Origin: CAZWDL01 sp964632995
GTDB taxonomy: Bacteria > Bacteroidota > Bacteroidia > Chitinophagales > Saprospiraceae
Assembly: GCA_964632995.1 (NCBI GenBank)
Contig: CAZWDL010000115.1
Coordinates: 1 to 22,791, forward strand
Length of the DNA stretch: 22,791 bases
Direction: 5' to 3'
Below are positions 1 to 9,600 of this stretch, piece by piece. Made by a program: the position numbers and the translations under genes. The notes under the pieces are model-generated. The model was given only the letters and a program-made list of their open reading frames with translations. It had not been told where the DNA came from and did no database searches. The number at the start of each line of letters is the position of its first letter. Within the stretch, counting starts at the first letter, position 1.

Positions 1-84
1 CCGAAGAAGTAAGAGGGACAATCACCGAGAGGTTGTCGAAATATCCGGGAGTTGCATCTACTTCTGCGGTTCACCTGTTCCCCT

Positions 85-3000
85 TCACTCCACCGCCTTC
101 TCCTGCCGGAAAAACGTCACGTCCTGCACCGGCCCTGTTTTCAGCACATGCCGGCTCGATTGCGACAGGTATCCGCCGCCGTAGTAAAACTCCCAGCGGC
201 GCCGGCTGCCGTCTGTGAGTTCGATCTCGGCGTGGGTGGCGTCGGCGGGAGCGGCTATGATCTCCGTTTTGTCGCGCAGGGCATAGGTTTGCAGCGGACT
301 GTTGTTGTTGCCCACGATGATCCAGGGCTTGCCGGATTGGTGCTGGAGCCAGACCACTGACTTCGGATTGTAGGGCAGGTCGAAACCGCTGGCATCTTCT
401 GACTGTGGCCGAAAGGAACCCTCTCCGTTGCCCAGCAGCAGTAATCCGCCCAGCGCGTCGATGCTGCCGTATTCATAGTGGTTGGCATAGGTATTACCGC
501 AAAGCAGCAGATCCAGGTAGCCGTCGCCGTTAAAGTCTTCGGCGATCATGCCGTAGGCGGGAGCAAACTGTGCTTCCACCGGCAGCGGTATCATCTCAAA
601 CTGCCCCTCACCCTGGTTGAGAAAAACGCTGCTGCGCAGTTCTCGGGCGTAGGAAATATCGGCTTTATTGCGCACCTCCGCCGTCACCAGTTCATCGTAA
701 GTTGCTCCGGCATATTTTTCAAAACTGTAGTACTGGTTATTGAAAGCCGGCATTTGGCTGGTAAAGATATCCCGGTTGGGAAAGGGGGCGTTGACTCCGT
801 CGGTGTATTTGAAGACGAGCGGGTCTTTTTTTCCGTTGCCGTCGAAGTCGCTGACCACCATGGTGACCGGCTGTTCAGGCGAGGCCTTGAAGATGGAGTT
901 CAGCCCGTGGTTGCCCGCGATGTAGTCCATATCCCCGTCGTTGTCGACATCGGCGCCGATGACGGAATTCCACCAGCCTTCCGAGTCCTCTATTTCCTGC
1001 TTTTGGAACGTCCCTCCATCCTGATAGAAAATGGTGAAGGGCATCCATTCGCCGACGAGGGCCAGGTCGAGGTCGCCGTCGTTATCGGCGTCGGTCCAGA
1101 GGGCGGAGGAGATACGGCCGGCCTGCTGTAATTCCGGGGCTACTTCGGAGATTACATCGGTGAAGCGGCCCATGTCATTACGTAGTAATCTGGATGGGGG
1201 AATCTCGCTGTAATTACCCGGCGTTACCTTGGCGCCCACAAATAGATCGAGGTCGCCGTCGCGGTCGTAATCGCCGGCGCATACGACAGAGGAATAGGTC
1301 ACGCCGTCGGGCAGCACCTGCGAAGCTTCTCTAAAATTACCGCTACCATCGTTGATAAAAAGGCGGTCGGCGAGCACCGGAGCCTGGGCGCTGACCTCGT
1401 AGGTGCCGCTGGCGAGATACAGGTCGGGCGCCCCGTCGCCGTTGGCGTCGAAGAAGACGGCGCCCATCTCCTCGGCGTAGGGCTGGTCGGCCCAGGGTTG
1501 GGAGGACGCCTCCCGGAAGCTGCCTTCATCGGTTTGCAAAAACAATTTTCCTTCCATTCTGGCCGCCCCGCCGATAAAGCAATCGTCCAGCCCGTCGCCG
1601 TTGACATCCGCGACGGCGATACCTGGACCTTCCTGCGAATACTGCCGGATGAGCAGCCGCTCCATCAGGTAATCGTAAAAGGGGTTCTCCCGGTGGACGA
1701 AGTTGATAGCTTCTCCGGTAGACTGGAAGAGCGGGTTGGTGATAGCCACCGAATGGCCGCTTACCGGTTCACCCGACCCCTGTTGTATTTCCATCACCTG
1801 GTCAGCGCTGATATTCCGGAAGATTTCTTTTTCACCACCGGGCCAGGTAAGTATCAGGCTGTCGACCTGACTGTAACTTCCCAGTCCAAAGTGCAGGATA
1901 GGTTCCGGGCAGGACTGGAAACCCCGCTGGTTACTCAGGTAGCCCGTTTGGAATTGCCCCCGGTAGTAAAGGTCGGCCCGGGCGCCGATGCCGAAGGTAT
2001 TTTGTCCTGTTGCGCGCAGGCGCAGACGCAGGTAATGCTGTTCCGGCAGTTCCTCCGCGCGGTTCTCATAGATCATGGGCCCCTCCGTCATATTGTTGAG
2101 AATGACATCCAGGTCACCGTCGCGGTCCAGATCGGCATAGGTGGCGCCGCGGGTGTGGACGGGCTGATCCATGCCCCAGGCGGCATTCATCTTCTGAAAA
2201 TCATAGTTGCCGTTGTTCCGGTAGATGACATTCTGGTTTTTGATGACCGGTGCTTCGGCGGGGTTGGCTTCAGCCTTCGCTTGCGGATCAGCCATAGCCG
2301 TGTAGTCCTCTCCAAAATTGCTTTTGACGTAGTCCATATTGGTCATATCCCGCAGGATGCCGTTGGCGACGTACAGATCCTTGAGCCCGTCATTGTCGGC
2401 GTCGAAAAAGAAGGAGGACCAGCTCCATTCGGTGGCGTGCACGCCGGCCAGCAGCCCGATGTCGCGGAAGCGCTTGCCGCCCTGATTGAGTTGCAGCATA
2501 TTGCGGGTGAACTGCGGATTGCCCTGATCCCGGAGTTTGTTATAAATTTCGATGGAAAACGGCACCAGGTTGACCTTTTGCCGGCGATGGCTTTCTGGCA
2601 TCATCTCGCCCACGAATAGGTCCAGCCAGCCGTCGTTATTGATATCGGCAAAATCGGAGCCCATGGCCGACATGGGGGTCTTGGTGAAGTATTCCGAACG
2701 CGCCTCCCGGAAGGTTTTATCGCCGTTGTTGAGATAGAAAAAATCGGGGCCGAAAAAATCGTTGGCGACGTAGATGTCGGAGAAGCCGTCGTTATTGACA
2801 TCTCCAATCGCTACGCTCAGGCCGATATTGCGTTTGAACGGTAAACCGGCTTTTTCCCGTACATCAACAAAACCTTGCCCTGTATTTTCCAGCAGCTGAT
2901 CGTTCAGCCAGCGAGAGCGGGGCGGCGACTCGTAGTAAGGAAAGCTGAAGGCCGCGCCGGGCTCGCCGGTATAGACCATGTAGACATCGAGGTCGCCGTC

Positions 3001-3612
3001 GCCGTCGTAGTCGAAAAAATTGGCGGTATGCGACAGACCGATCAGGTCGAGGCCATATTTGGAAGCCTGTTCTACAAAGGTATTGTTTCCCTGGTTGATA
3101 TACAGCAGGTTGGCGCCGTGGTCGGTGAATTGCTGCCGGCTGAAATTACCGGTAATTCCGGTTTTGAGGATGTAGATGTCCAGGAGTCCGTCGCCATTGA
3201 TATCTACGAAGTTGACCCCCTCGTTGTCGGCCATGCCCTCGGCGTGGTCCACGATGCCTGCGCTGTGGGTTATTTCGCGAAAGCGGAAATCTCCCTCATT
3301 GAGATAGAGCGCGGAGGGGGAAACACCGCCGGAGAAAAACAGGTCGGGCAGGCCGTCGTTGTTGATATCTCCTACGGCGACGGCCGACACATTGGAAGTC
3401 AGTCCGGTGTTGTCGCCGGGTAACAGCTTTTCGCCGCTGAGATTGAAATTCAATCCGGTTTCCCGGGGTTGTTTGAGCTGGAATAATTGAATAGTGGAGC
3501 CTTTTTCTTCGTCAGTCCCAGATCGTCGCCGCTGGTCACAACTGGAGAACAAAGTGAGAAACAGCATACTTGAAAACAGGACGAATATTCTTTTGCGACT
3601 TATCCTAGGCAT
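85..3612 (-). CDS. Large VCBS/FG-GAP repeat lipoprotein with ASPIC/UnbV domain (CRTAC1-like)
   Basis: Predicted surface or secreted beta-propeller protein of 1175 aa; molecular role unknown. The ATG at 3612 is preferred over an in-frame TTG at 3633 because it starts a signal peptide directly (MPRISRKR followed by a hydrophobic run, Cys25 as likely lipidation site; Phe at -3 makes the lipobox imperfect). A first VCBS block (about residues 75-510) carries repeated Asp-rich calcium-type loops such as DINNDGLPD, DYDGDGDLD and DADNDGLKD. An ASPIC/UnbV domain follows at about 540-605 (GIGARADLYY, HFGLGSYSQVDSLILTWPGG). A second VCBS block begins near GPGIAVADVNGDG (about 663) and runs almost to the C-terminus. 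Proteins with this architecture are often found beside SusC/SusD genes in Bacteroidota (family knowledge). It is transcribed divergently from the DUF3179 gene. Family assignment is secure; ligand and function are not. Confidence 0.93.
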   Translation of the reverse strand: MPRISRKRIFVLFSSMLFLTLFSSCDQRRRSGTDEEKGSTIQLFQLKQPRETGLNFNLSGEKLLPGDNTGLTSNVSAVAVGDINNDGLPDLFFSGGVSPSALYLNEGDFRFREITHSAGIVDHAEGMADNEGVNFVDINGDGLLDIYILKTGITGNFSRQQFTDHGANLLYINQGNNTFVEQASKYGLDLIGLSHTANFFDYDGDGDLDVYMVYTGEPGAAFSFPYYESPPRSRWLNDQLLENTGQGFVDVREKAGLPFKRNIGLSVAIGDVNNDGFSDIYVANDFFGPDFFYLNNGDKTFREARSEYFTKTPMSAMGSDFADINNDGWLDLFVGEMMPESHRRQKVNLVPFSIEIYNKLRDQGNPQFTRNMLQLNQGGKRFRDIGLLAGVHATEWSWSSFFFDADNDGLKDLYVANGILRDMTNMDYVKSNFGEDYTAMADPQAKAEANPAEAPVIKNQNVIYRNNGNYDFQKMNAAWGMDQPVHTRGATYADLDRDGDLDVILNNMTEGPMIYENRAEELPEQHYLRLRLRATGQNTFGIGARADLYYRGQFQTGYLSNQRGFQSCPEPILHFGLGSYSQVDSLILTWPGGEKEIFRNISADQVMEIQQGSGEPVSGHSVAITNPLFQSTGEAINFVHRENPFYDYLMERLLIRQYSQEGPGIAVADVNGDGLDDCFIGGAARMEGKLFLQTDEGSFREASSQPWADQPYAEEMGAVFFDANGDGAPDLYLASGTYEVSAQAPVLADRLFINDGSGNFREASQVLPDGVTYSSVVCAGDYDRDGDLDLFVGAKVTPGNYSEIPPSRLLRNDMGRFTDVISEVAPELQQAGRISSALWTDADNDGDLDLALVGEWMPFTIFYQDGGTFQKQEIEDSEGWWNSVIGADVDNDGDMDYIAGNHGLNSIFKASPEQPVTMVVSDFDGNGKKDPLVFKYTDGVNAPFPNRDIFTSQMPAFNNQYYSFEKYAGATYDELVTAEVRNKADISYARELRSSVFLNQGEGQFEMIPLPVEAQFAPAYGMIAEDFNGDGYLDLLLCGNTYANHYEYGSIDALGGLLLLGNGEGSFRPQSEDASGFDLPYNPKSVVWLQHQSGKPWIIVGNNNSPLQTYALRDKTEIIAAPADATHAEIELTDGSRRRWEFYYGGGYLSQSSRHVLKTGPVQDVTFFRQEKAVE

Positions 3613-3775
3613 TTTTCCGGTTTTTGAAAGCAAAATTCAGAATAACAAATCGGGATCAAGGTACTAAGATCGAAAGAAACAATGAAACAACTGATTATTC
3701 TTGCCTGAGGCATCTAAACGGCAATTTGTTAAAATCACGACAGCTGCTTTGTCAAATTCTATAGATTTTTACCTG

Positions 3776-4918
3776 ATGAAAAAAGCTCAACTTGTTCCGG
3801 TTGCCATTCTTGCGGCACTACTCTTTCTCTGGTCTTGCTCTGAAGAAGAGGGAGCCGTGCCTTCACCGAATCCCAACCCTGGTCCCGATCCGGCGGGCAG
3901 CTTTTCCATAAAAGTGATTGAAGATGACTTCGAGGGCGTTCCGATCGTCCTGGCAGGCAGTCGTGGACGTAACTTCGCCGTGGCCTTCGAACGAGAGCTC
4001 AACGGTGAACTACGCCGCTTTATCCCATTACAAGGACAATTACCCCTGCTGATGGAAGACGAACAAGGCAATCGCTATGATGCCTTCGGGCAAGTGGCTG
4101 CCGGTCCGGAGAAAGATGCGCAACTCAGGTGCGTCAACTCCGGAATGGGCTACTGGTTCGTCTTCGGGGCCATGTATCCCGGGCTGGAAATTTTTGGGCA
4201 GGGAAGCCGGATGGCGGAAGTGAACCTGGAGCCGGCCCCCGGCTGGAGCATCCCCACCTCTGTCGTTGCGCAGGGCTCCGGCTTTGAATCAATTCAGGCG
4301 CTGGAGTCTCCGGATTTTATAACCTTCAGTTCCCTGCCCACCGAGCCTGGCGAATCCTTTTTCCTGGAGGAAGAGGACCTGGTGATCGTGGTTTCCCTAA
4401 ATGGTGAGACAAAAGTATATCCTCATGCTATCCTCGACTGGCACGAAGTGGTCAACGACGTGGTCGGCGGCGTTCCGGTAGCCGTTACCTACTGTCCGCT
4501 CACGGGAACGGGAAAGGTGTGGAAAAGGGAAGCTGCTTCGCCTGAGTTTTCCTTCGGTGTCTCCGGCCTGCTCTACAACAATAATGTGCTGCCTTTCGAC
4601 CGGCCCACCGAGAGTTTCTGGAATCAGCTGGAGGCGAGGAGTGTCTTCGGTGACCGCCTGGGCGAACAGCTGGAACTCGTTCCCTTCCTGGAAACCACCT
4701 GGGGAAGCTGGAAGCGTTTTGAGGACAGTCCTAAACTGCTGTCGCCGGATACCGGAATCGATCGCGACTATACGGAATACCCATACGGAAATTACAAAAC
4801 CAGCGATATCGTCACCTATCCCCTGGCTTTCGACGACGACCGGCTGCCGCGGAAGGAGCGGGTGTTCAGTGTATTGATCAACGGGAAGGCGAAGGTGTAC
4901 CGCTTGCAGGCATTTTAA
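3776..4918 (+). CDS. DUF3179 domain lipoprotein, apparently circularly permuted
   Basis: 380-aa lipoprotein of unknown function. The ATG at 3776 is chosen over an in-frame TTG at 3701 because it places a clean signal peptide first (MKKAQLVPVAILAALLFLWSC, Cys21). The cysteine is followed by SEEE and a Pro/Asn linker; such acidic residues after the Cys resemble Bacteroidota surface-export signals. DUF3179 hallmarks are VSLNGETKVYPHAILDWHEVVNDVVGG (about 206-231, cited in part), VTYCPLTGTG (237-246), FGVSGLLYNNN (260-270), DRPTESFWNQ (275-284) and a TWGSWKRF segment. Residues 55-141 look like a second, degenerate copy of the same unit lacking the YCPL cysteine, and the C-terminus ends with VLINGKAKVYRLQAF, which resembles the start of a unit. 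The family is known only by its conserved domain; no reaction is assigned. Confidence 0.9.
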   Translation: MKKAQLVPVAILAALLFLWSCSEEEGAVPSPNPNPGPDPAGSFSIKVIEDDFEGVPIVLAGSRGRNFAVAFERELNGELRRFIPLQGQLPLLMEDEQGNRYDAFGQVAAGPEKDAQLRCVNSGMGYWFVFGAMYPGLEIFGQGSRMAEVNLEPAPGWSIPTSVVAQGSGFESIQALESPDFITFSSLPTEPGESFFLEEEDLVIVVSLNGETKVYPHAILDWHEVVNDVVGGVPVAVTYCPLTGTGKVWKREAASPEFSFGVSGLLYNNNVLPFDRPTESFWNQLEARSVFGDRLGEQLELVPFLETTWGSWKRFEDSPKLLSPDTGIDRDYTEYPYGNYKTSDIVTYPLAFDDDRLPRKERVFSVLINGKAKVYRLQAF

Positions 4919-4931
4919 AGCGCCGTTGGCT

Positions 4932-5088
4932 GTTCGCTATTCGCCACTTGGGGGAGCTTTCCACCAGCCGGTTTTTTAGCTTGATGAGGCCGGCAAGCAA
5001 TGTATCCAGGTCGAGGGCCGTCAAGCTGGGAATGGCGGGAATTCACCCGCGATGAGCCCCGCCAACCTGCGAATGGCAAATCGCGAAC
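4932..5088. repeat. Imperfect inverted repeat around an intergenic segment
   Basis: GTTCGCTATTCGCCA at 4932-4946 and TGGCAAATCGCGAAC at 5074-5088 are inverted copies matching at 13 of 15 positions, enclosing about 127 bases between the DUF3179 gene and the barrel gene. On the minus strand the enclosed part stays open for some 40 codons (ending around KWRIANSQRRF) but has no start codon and follows a stop. It may be a degraded dispersed repeat or gene remnant. A smaller hairpin, GCGGG-AATTCA-CCCGC, lies at 5035-5050 inside it. Confidence 0.4.
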
Positions 5089-5128
5089 GACGAAGAGCGG
5101 GAGGTAACTATAAAATCAAGACAAAGCG

Positions 5129-6094
5129 ATGAAAGCTATCATCACAATATTACTTCTGAATTTCATACCGTTTGTTCTTTCCGCCCAGGCCTGCTGTTCC
5201 GGCGGCACCCCACTCTCCGGTAGTCTGGGCCTGCAGAATATGAATGCCGGTGGCGGGTTGGTGGAACTCAACTACGACTACAACACGCAGCACGACCTGG
5301 TGGCGGGTTCCGAAAAGCTGGGCAACAATCCCCGGCGCCGCAATACCCATTCCGTTTTGCTCCGCGCCGGTTACGCTTTTAATGAACGCTGGACCTTGCT
5401 CGGCATCGTCTCCTGGATCCGGCAGGAGGAAGTCACCCAACGGCAGAACGGGGATAAGGGGCTCAAGGAAGCCCAGGGGATCGGCGATGCGGTCCTCTTC
5501 GGACAGTACAACCTGCTCACCAATTCCAGGCTGTCTCTGTTGCTCGGAGCCGGTGCGGAGTTACCCATCGGCGGCACCGGTCACGTGGATGCAGAAACGG
5601 GCCTGCCGCTGCATCCCGACCTGCAGCCGGGCCGGGGGGCCTGGGCTTACCTCGGCGGCGTCCGGCTGACGCTGTTTCAGTTGTTCCGCCCAACCATGTC
5701 CTTCACCTCCAATATTACCTATCGCCTTACCACCCCGGCCGGTCGCTACCAGGGCCTGCAGGAGTACGAGTTCGGCAACGAGCTGCGGCTGCTTACCGGC
5801 ATTGCCGATCGCTTTAACGTAGGGACCACCTTTTTCGATCCCTCTCTCCTTTTTCTTTACCGTCATACCGTGCCCGATAAAACCAATGGATTCGACACGC
5901 CAAATACCGGAGGCCACTGGGTGCATTTCCGCCCCGGTTTTGAGTGGGTCTTCGGTCCACGCTTTCAGGTTGGCGCCTTTGCTGAAGTTCCCCTTTACCG
6001 CAGCCTTACCGGTACCCAGCTGACCACCACGACCCGAGTACGCCTCACTTTGCGGTATACTTTTCAGACAGGAAATAGTTTTGGGTTGGAATAG
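5129..6094 (+). CDS. Outer-membrane beta-barrel protein with N-terminal CCSGG motif, function unknown
   Basis: 321-aa predicted outer-membrane protein. Residues 1-19 are a signal peptide (MKAIITILLLNFIPFVLSA), with the mature protein beginning near QACCSGGTPLSG. The rest has beta-barrel character: alternating hydrophobic/polar strands, Gly- and Tyr-rich turns (GGLVELNYDYN, VLLRAGYAFNERWTLLGIVSWIR, LTSNITYRLTTPAG-like segments) and a final strand ending in aromatic residues (RVRLTLRYTFQTGNSFGLE). It resembles a loosely defined Bacteroidota family annotated as transporter or hypothetical protein whose mature N-terminus bears a Cys-Cys-Ser-Gly-Gly motif (recollection of the family, not tested). 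The paired cysteines could bind metal or form a disulfide, which is speculation. It lies 210 bases downstream of the DUF3179 gene on the same strand; co-transcription is possible but the gap is large. Confidence 0.7.
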   Translation: MKAIITILLLNFIPFVLSAQACCSGGTPLSGSLGLQNMNAGGGLVELNYDYNTQHDLVAGSEKLGNNPRRRNTHSVLLRAGYAFNERWTLLGIVSWIRQEEVTQRQNGDKGLKEAQGIGDAVLFGQYNLLTNSRLSLLLGAGAELPIGGTGHVDAETGLPLHPDLQPGRGAWAYLGGVRLTLFQLFRPTMSFTSNITYRLTTPAGRYQGLQEYEFGNELRLLTGIADRFNVGTTFFDPSLLFLYRHTVPDKTNGFDTPNTGGHWVHFRPGFEWVFGPRFQVGAFAEVPLYRSLTGTQLTTTTRVRLTLRYTFQTGNSFGLE

Positions 6095-6355
6095 TGACAA
6101 TACAGGCGCCAAATCAGCATTGATGTAAAAAATTTCATTTCGTTTACTATTTTCTTTCTCTGCCGGGTAAACCTTTGAATAACAGTTTTATACCTGGCCG
6201 GAAACAAGCAAAATTATCAGGGGTTTATTGGCATAATTTGAAGATTCATCAAATAAAGATTGGGGATGCTCTTTATTTTTAGATAATTAGTTATTAATTT
6301 GAGTCAGGTTTTAGAATCAATTTTTATTGATCTTGAATCTAATTTAGAGGGATCA

Positions 6356-6426
6356 AACAATACCAAAGCATCTCTTTACTCACCCGACAATCTGCTTGCC
6401 TTTCTGGCAATTACAAAGGTATTGTT
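6356..6426 (+). promoter_or_regulatory. Candidate structured RNA element in susC leader (three-way junction)
   Basis: A perfect 9-bp outer stem, AACAATACC (6356-6364) with GGTATTGTT (6418-6426), encloses a 5-bp hairpin TTGCC-TTTCT-GGCAA (6396-6410) and a weaker AAAG-CATCT-CTTT hairpin (6365-6377). Together these could fold as a branched RNA in the leader of the susC transcript, about 190 bases before the start codon. It matches no riboswitch family that I recognise. The pairing is seen directly; a regulatory role is inferred. Confidence 0.4.
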
Positions 6427-6564
6427 ACCCATCGGCTAAACTGCTGCACACAATTGTAACTATATATTATACGAATCGACTGAAGACAGAGTGCTTCTTT
6501 CGCAAGTGCTATCGGTTTTGCGTCTCGGTGACTGATTAAGACAGATGAAGAAAAATTGATATTT

Positions 6565-6581
6565 AACTCTCTCTGAGAGTT
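6565..6581 (+). promoter_or_regulatory. Small hairpin shortly upstream of the first susC start
   Basis: AACTCTC (6565-6571), loop TCT and GAGAGTT (6575-6581) form a perfect 7-bp stem with a 3-base loop, ending 32 bases before the susC ATG at 6614. It could affect translation initiation or mRNA stability, or be an operator-like palindrome. No such hairpin was seen at the equivalent place in the second susC leader. Confidence 0.4.
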
Positions 6582-6613
6582 ATACTTTACACTTTTAATA
6601 AAATCAGATTAGT

Positions 6614-9600
6614 ATGAAACAAAGCTTACTAGTTTTATGGCTGGTTCTAAGCGCGACGGGCTCTTTGCTAGCGCAGCGAACTATTACCGGTACGGTGACC
6701 GATGGCCAGGGGGAACCCCTGATCGGCGCCAGCGTACTGGTGGAAGATACCCAGATGGGGACCATCACAGACATTGATGGTCGCTACAGTCTGGAAGTAC
6801 CGGAAAGTGCTGAAAGACTGATTTTCTCTTACACCGGTTTTAGCACGGAGACAGTAGAAATCGGCGCCTCCAACGTCATCGATGTGACCCTGCAGGAAGG
6901 CGTGGTGCTCGACGAGGCCATCGTCACCGCCGTCGGTCTGGAATCCAACCGCCGGCAGCTCGGCTACTCGGTCCAGAACGTTGATGCCGACGAAGTGGTA
7001 GGGGCCCGGGAAACCAACGTGGTCAACGCCCTGAACGGCAAGGTAGCCGGGGTGAATATCACCTCTTCCTCCGGTGCGCCGGGCGCCAGTTCCAACATCC
7101 GGATCCGGGGGGCGACCTCGATCAGCCGGACCAACTCGCCGCTCTTCGTCATCGATGGGGTACCCATCGACAACTCGGAGATCGGTAACGGCGTCGGCGG
7201 GGTGGACCAGTCGAACCGCGCCATCGATATCAACCCGAACGATATCTCCTCCATTTCCGTATTGAAAGGCCCGGCAGCTACCGCACTCTACGGGGTGCGT
7301 GCAGCCAACGGCGCCGTCATCATTACGACCAAGAAAGGCGCCGAGGGCAAAGCGCAGATTACCTTTAATGCCAACTACGCCCTCGATCAATACAACCAGG
7401 TGCCGGAACTGCAATCAGCCTACGCTCAGGGCCGTCCCTCCGGCGGGGCGCCGATCTGGCGCGGGCCGCATACGGCGGAAGGCTTCAGCTGGGGACCGGC
7501 TATTTCGGATCTGGAATATTCCAACGATCCTAATCACCCCAATGCTCCGGGATCGCTGTTCTTCTTTGACGACCGCTACACCTTTGACCCCAATGGTTTC
7601 CTGGTGCCCAGCGGCACGGGTAACGGCAATCCTGCCCAGGTTTACGACCAGTACGACTTTTTCAAGACCGGCAATACCTACGATGTCAACCTGCAGGTCC
7701 GGGGCGGTACCGATCGCATCCGCTACTTCTTCTCCGGCGGTCGCCTGGAGTCGCAGGGCATCGCGCCCAATGGAGAATGGGCCCGCAACAGCCTCCGCCT
7801 GACCACAGATGCACAACTGACTGACAAGCTGAACGTGGGATTGTCTGCCAACTACGTCAACTCGGGCGGTTTCCGGGTACAGCGTGGCTCCAATATCCAG
7901 GGTATTATGCTGGGCCTGCTGCGTACCACGCCGACCTTCGACAACGGTAATGGTAAGAGCGGACAGGCCGCCGCCGATGATCCGGGCTCCTACATTCTCC
8001 CGAGCCCGGCCGGCGCCCAGCGCTCCTACCGCGCCGGCGTATACGACAACCCCTATTGGGTAGTCAACAAGAATCCCTTCGAGGATAATGTCAGCCGTCT
8101 TATCGGTTACGTCACCGCCGGCTACGAATTCCTGCCTTCCCTGAAACTGAACTACAAGCTCGGCCTGGATCAGTACACCGATCGCCGCAACTGGGCTTTT
8201 GATATCAACAACCAATTGTTCGGTTCCTTCGACGGCGCCGTTAACCAGGGCGTCTATACCAACCGCGACCTGAACTCCGATCTGTTCCTGCAGTTTAACC
8301 AGCGACTCAGCGACTTCTTCAGCGTGAGTGCTATTGTCGGACACAATTACTTTGACACCAAGTACGTTTCCCAGCAAACCAATGGTTTTACCCTGGCGGC
8401 TTCCGACTTTTACCACATCAGTAACGCTTCGGACATCCAGGGCTTTGAAACCATCAACCGCAAAAAGCTTATGGGGCTTTACGGTACGGTCGACCTGAAC
8501 TTCGGCGATTACCTATTCCTCAACCTGACCGGCCGCAATGACTGGTCGTCGGCGCTGCCCGAAGACGATAACAACTTCCAGTCCTACTCCGCCAGCCTCG
8601 GATGGGCCTTCACCGAAATGCTCGGACTGCAGAACAACCCGGTCCTGCCCTATGGTAAGCTTCGTCTCTCCTACGGCAAAGTAGGTAACGATGCGCCGAT
8701 CTACGCCACTACGAACTATTTCAACTCCGCTTTCAACGGCGGCGACGGTTTTATCTCCGGTATCCAGTATCCCTCTTTCGGACTCAACGCTTTCGAACGG
8801 TCTACACAGCTCGGGAACAACATGCTGCTCCCCGAATCGACGACCACCTTCGAAGTCGGCGGTGAATTCAAGTTCTTCCGCGGCCGGGTTGGCCTGGATG
8901 TGACCTACTACGATTCCGAATCGAGAGACCAGGTTATTCCCGTACAGATCTCTTCCGTTACCGGCTTTACCAGCGTTATCCAGAACGCCGGCCGCGTAAC
9001 CAACAAAGGCTGGGAACTTGTGCTAGGTATTACGCCGGTTCGCAGCCAGAACTTCACCTGGGATATCGAAGCCAACTGGACCACCTATGAAAATATTGTG
9101 GAAGAACTGGCCGAAGGCGTGACCAACATCTTCCTCTCCGGTTTCACTTCTACCCAGTCGACTGCCCAGGTGGGCGAACCCTACGGCGCCATCTGGGGTG
9201 ACCCCTTCGCCTACAACGACCAGGGACAGCGCCTGATCGACGCCGACGGCTGGCCCATTCTCGGTACCAGCAAGGTGGTGATGGGCGACCCGAACCCCGA
9301 CTGGTTCGGCGGCTTGCGCAATACCTTCACCTTCTATGGTGTGCGCGTCTCAGCGCTGCTTGACTTCCGCAAAGGTGGCGATATGTGGTGCGGCACCTGC
9401 GGCATCCTCGATTACTTCGGCACCTCTCAGCCTTCCGGTGACCTGCGCGACGAATCCGTTGTCTTCGAAGGCGTACTGCCCGACGGTACGCAGAACAATA
9501 TCTCCGTTCCCTACGCCGATCCGGCAGCCGGCCTCGGCGGGAATTACTGGGTGCGCTACGGCTTCGGCGGTATCTCCGAGATGAGCATTTACGACACGAG

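Larger units (their letters stand above)
6095..6613. other. AT-rich non-coding leader upstream of the first susC
   Basis: This 519-base gap holds no convincing gene. It is much richer in A and T than the flanking genes. It contains a small perfect hairpin ATCAAT-TTTT-ATTGAT (6316-6331), a longer nested inverted repeat (6356-6426), a 7-bp hairpin (6565-6581) and a motif shared with the second susC leader just before the start codon. No full TAnnTTTG promoter was found; the nearest matches are AACCTTTG (6170-6177) and TTAATTTG (6294-6301), each with one mismatch and no well-spaced upstream TTG. Confidence 0.7.

Noticed and set aside
1..84. Possible end or start of another gene at the left edge; the minus strand reads TAEVDATPGYFDNLSVIVPL
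   Set aside because: The protein-like stretch has no start codon, lies just after a stop, and is cut by the window edge, so it cannot be supported as a gene.
1498..2619. Plus-strand open frame of 373 codons opposite the VCBS protein gene
   Set aside because: It lies fully antisense to a gene with clear domains; long antisense frames arise from the repeated GC-rich Asp/Gly codons, and its translation has no signal, domain or conserved motif.
300..3400. Many similar short repeats in the first gene, considered as a CRISPR or tandem repeat array
   Set aside because: They are the recurring codons of DxNxDGxxD calcium-type loops at irregular spacing in a VCBS protein.
3682..3708. Eight-codon frame MKQLIILA before the DUF3179 gene, considered as a leader peptide
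   Set aside because: It has no attenuator-like structure or codon bias; too short to support.
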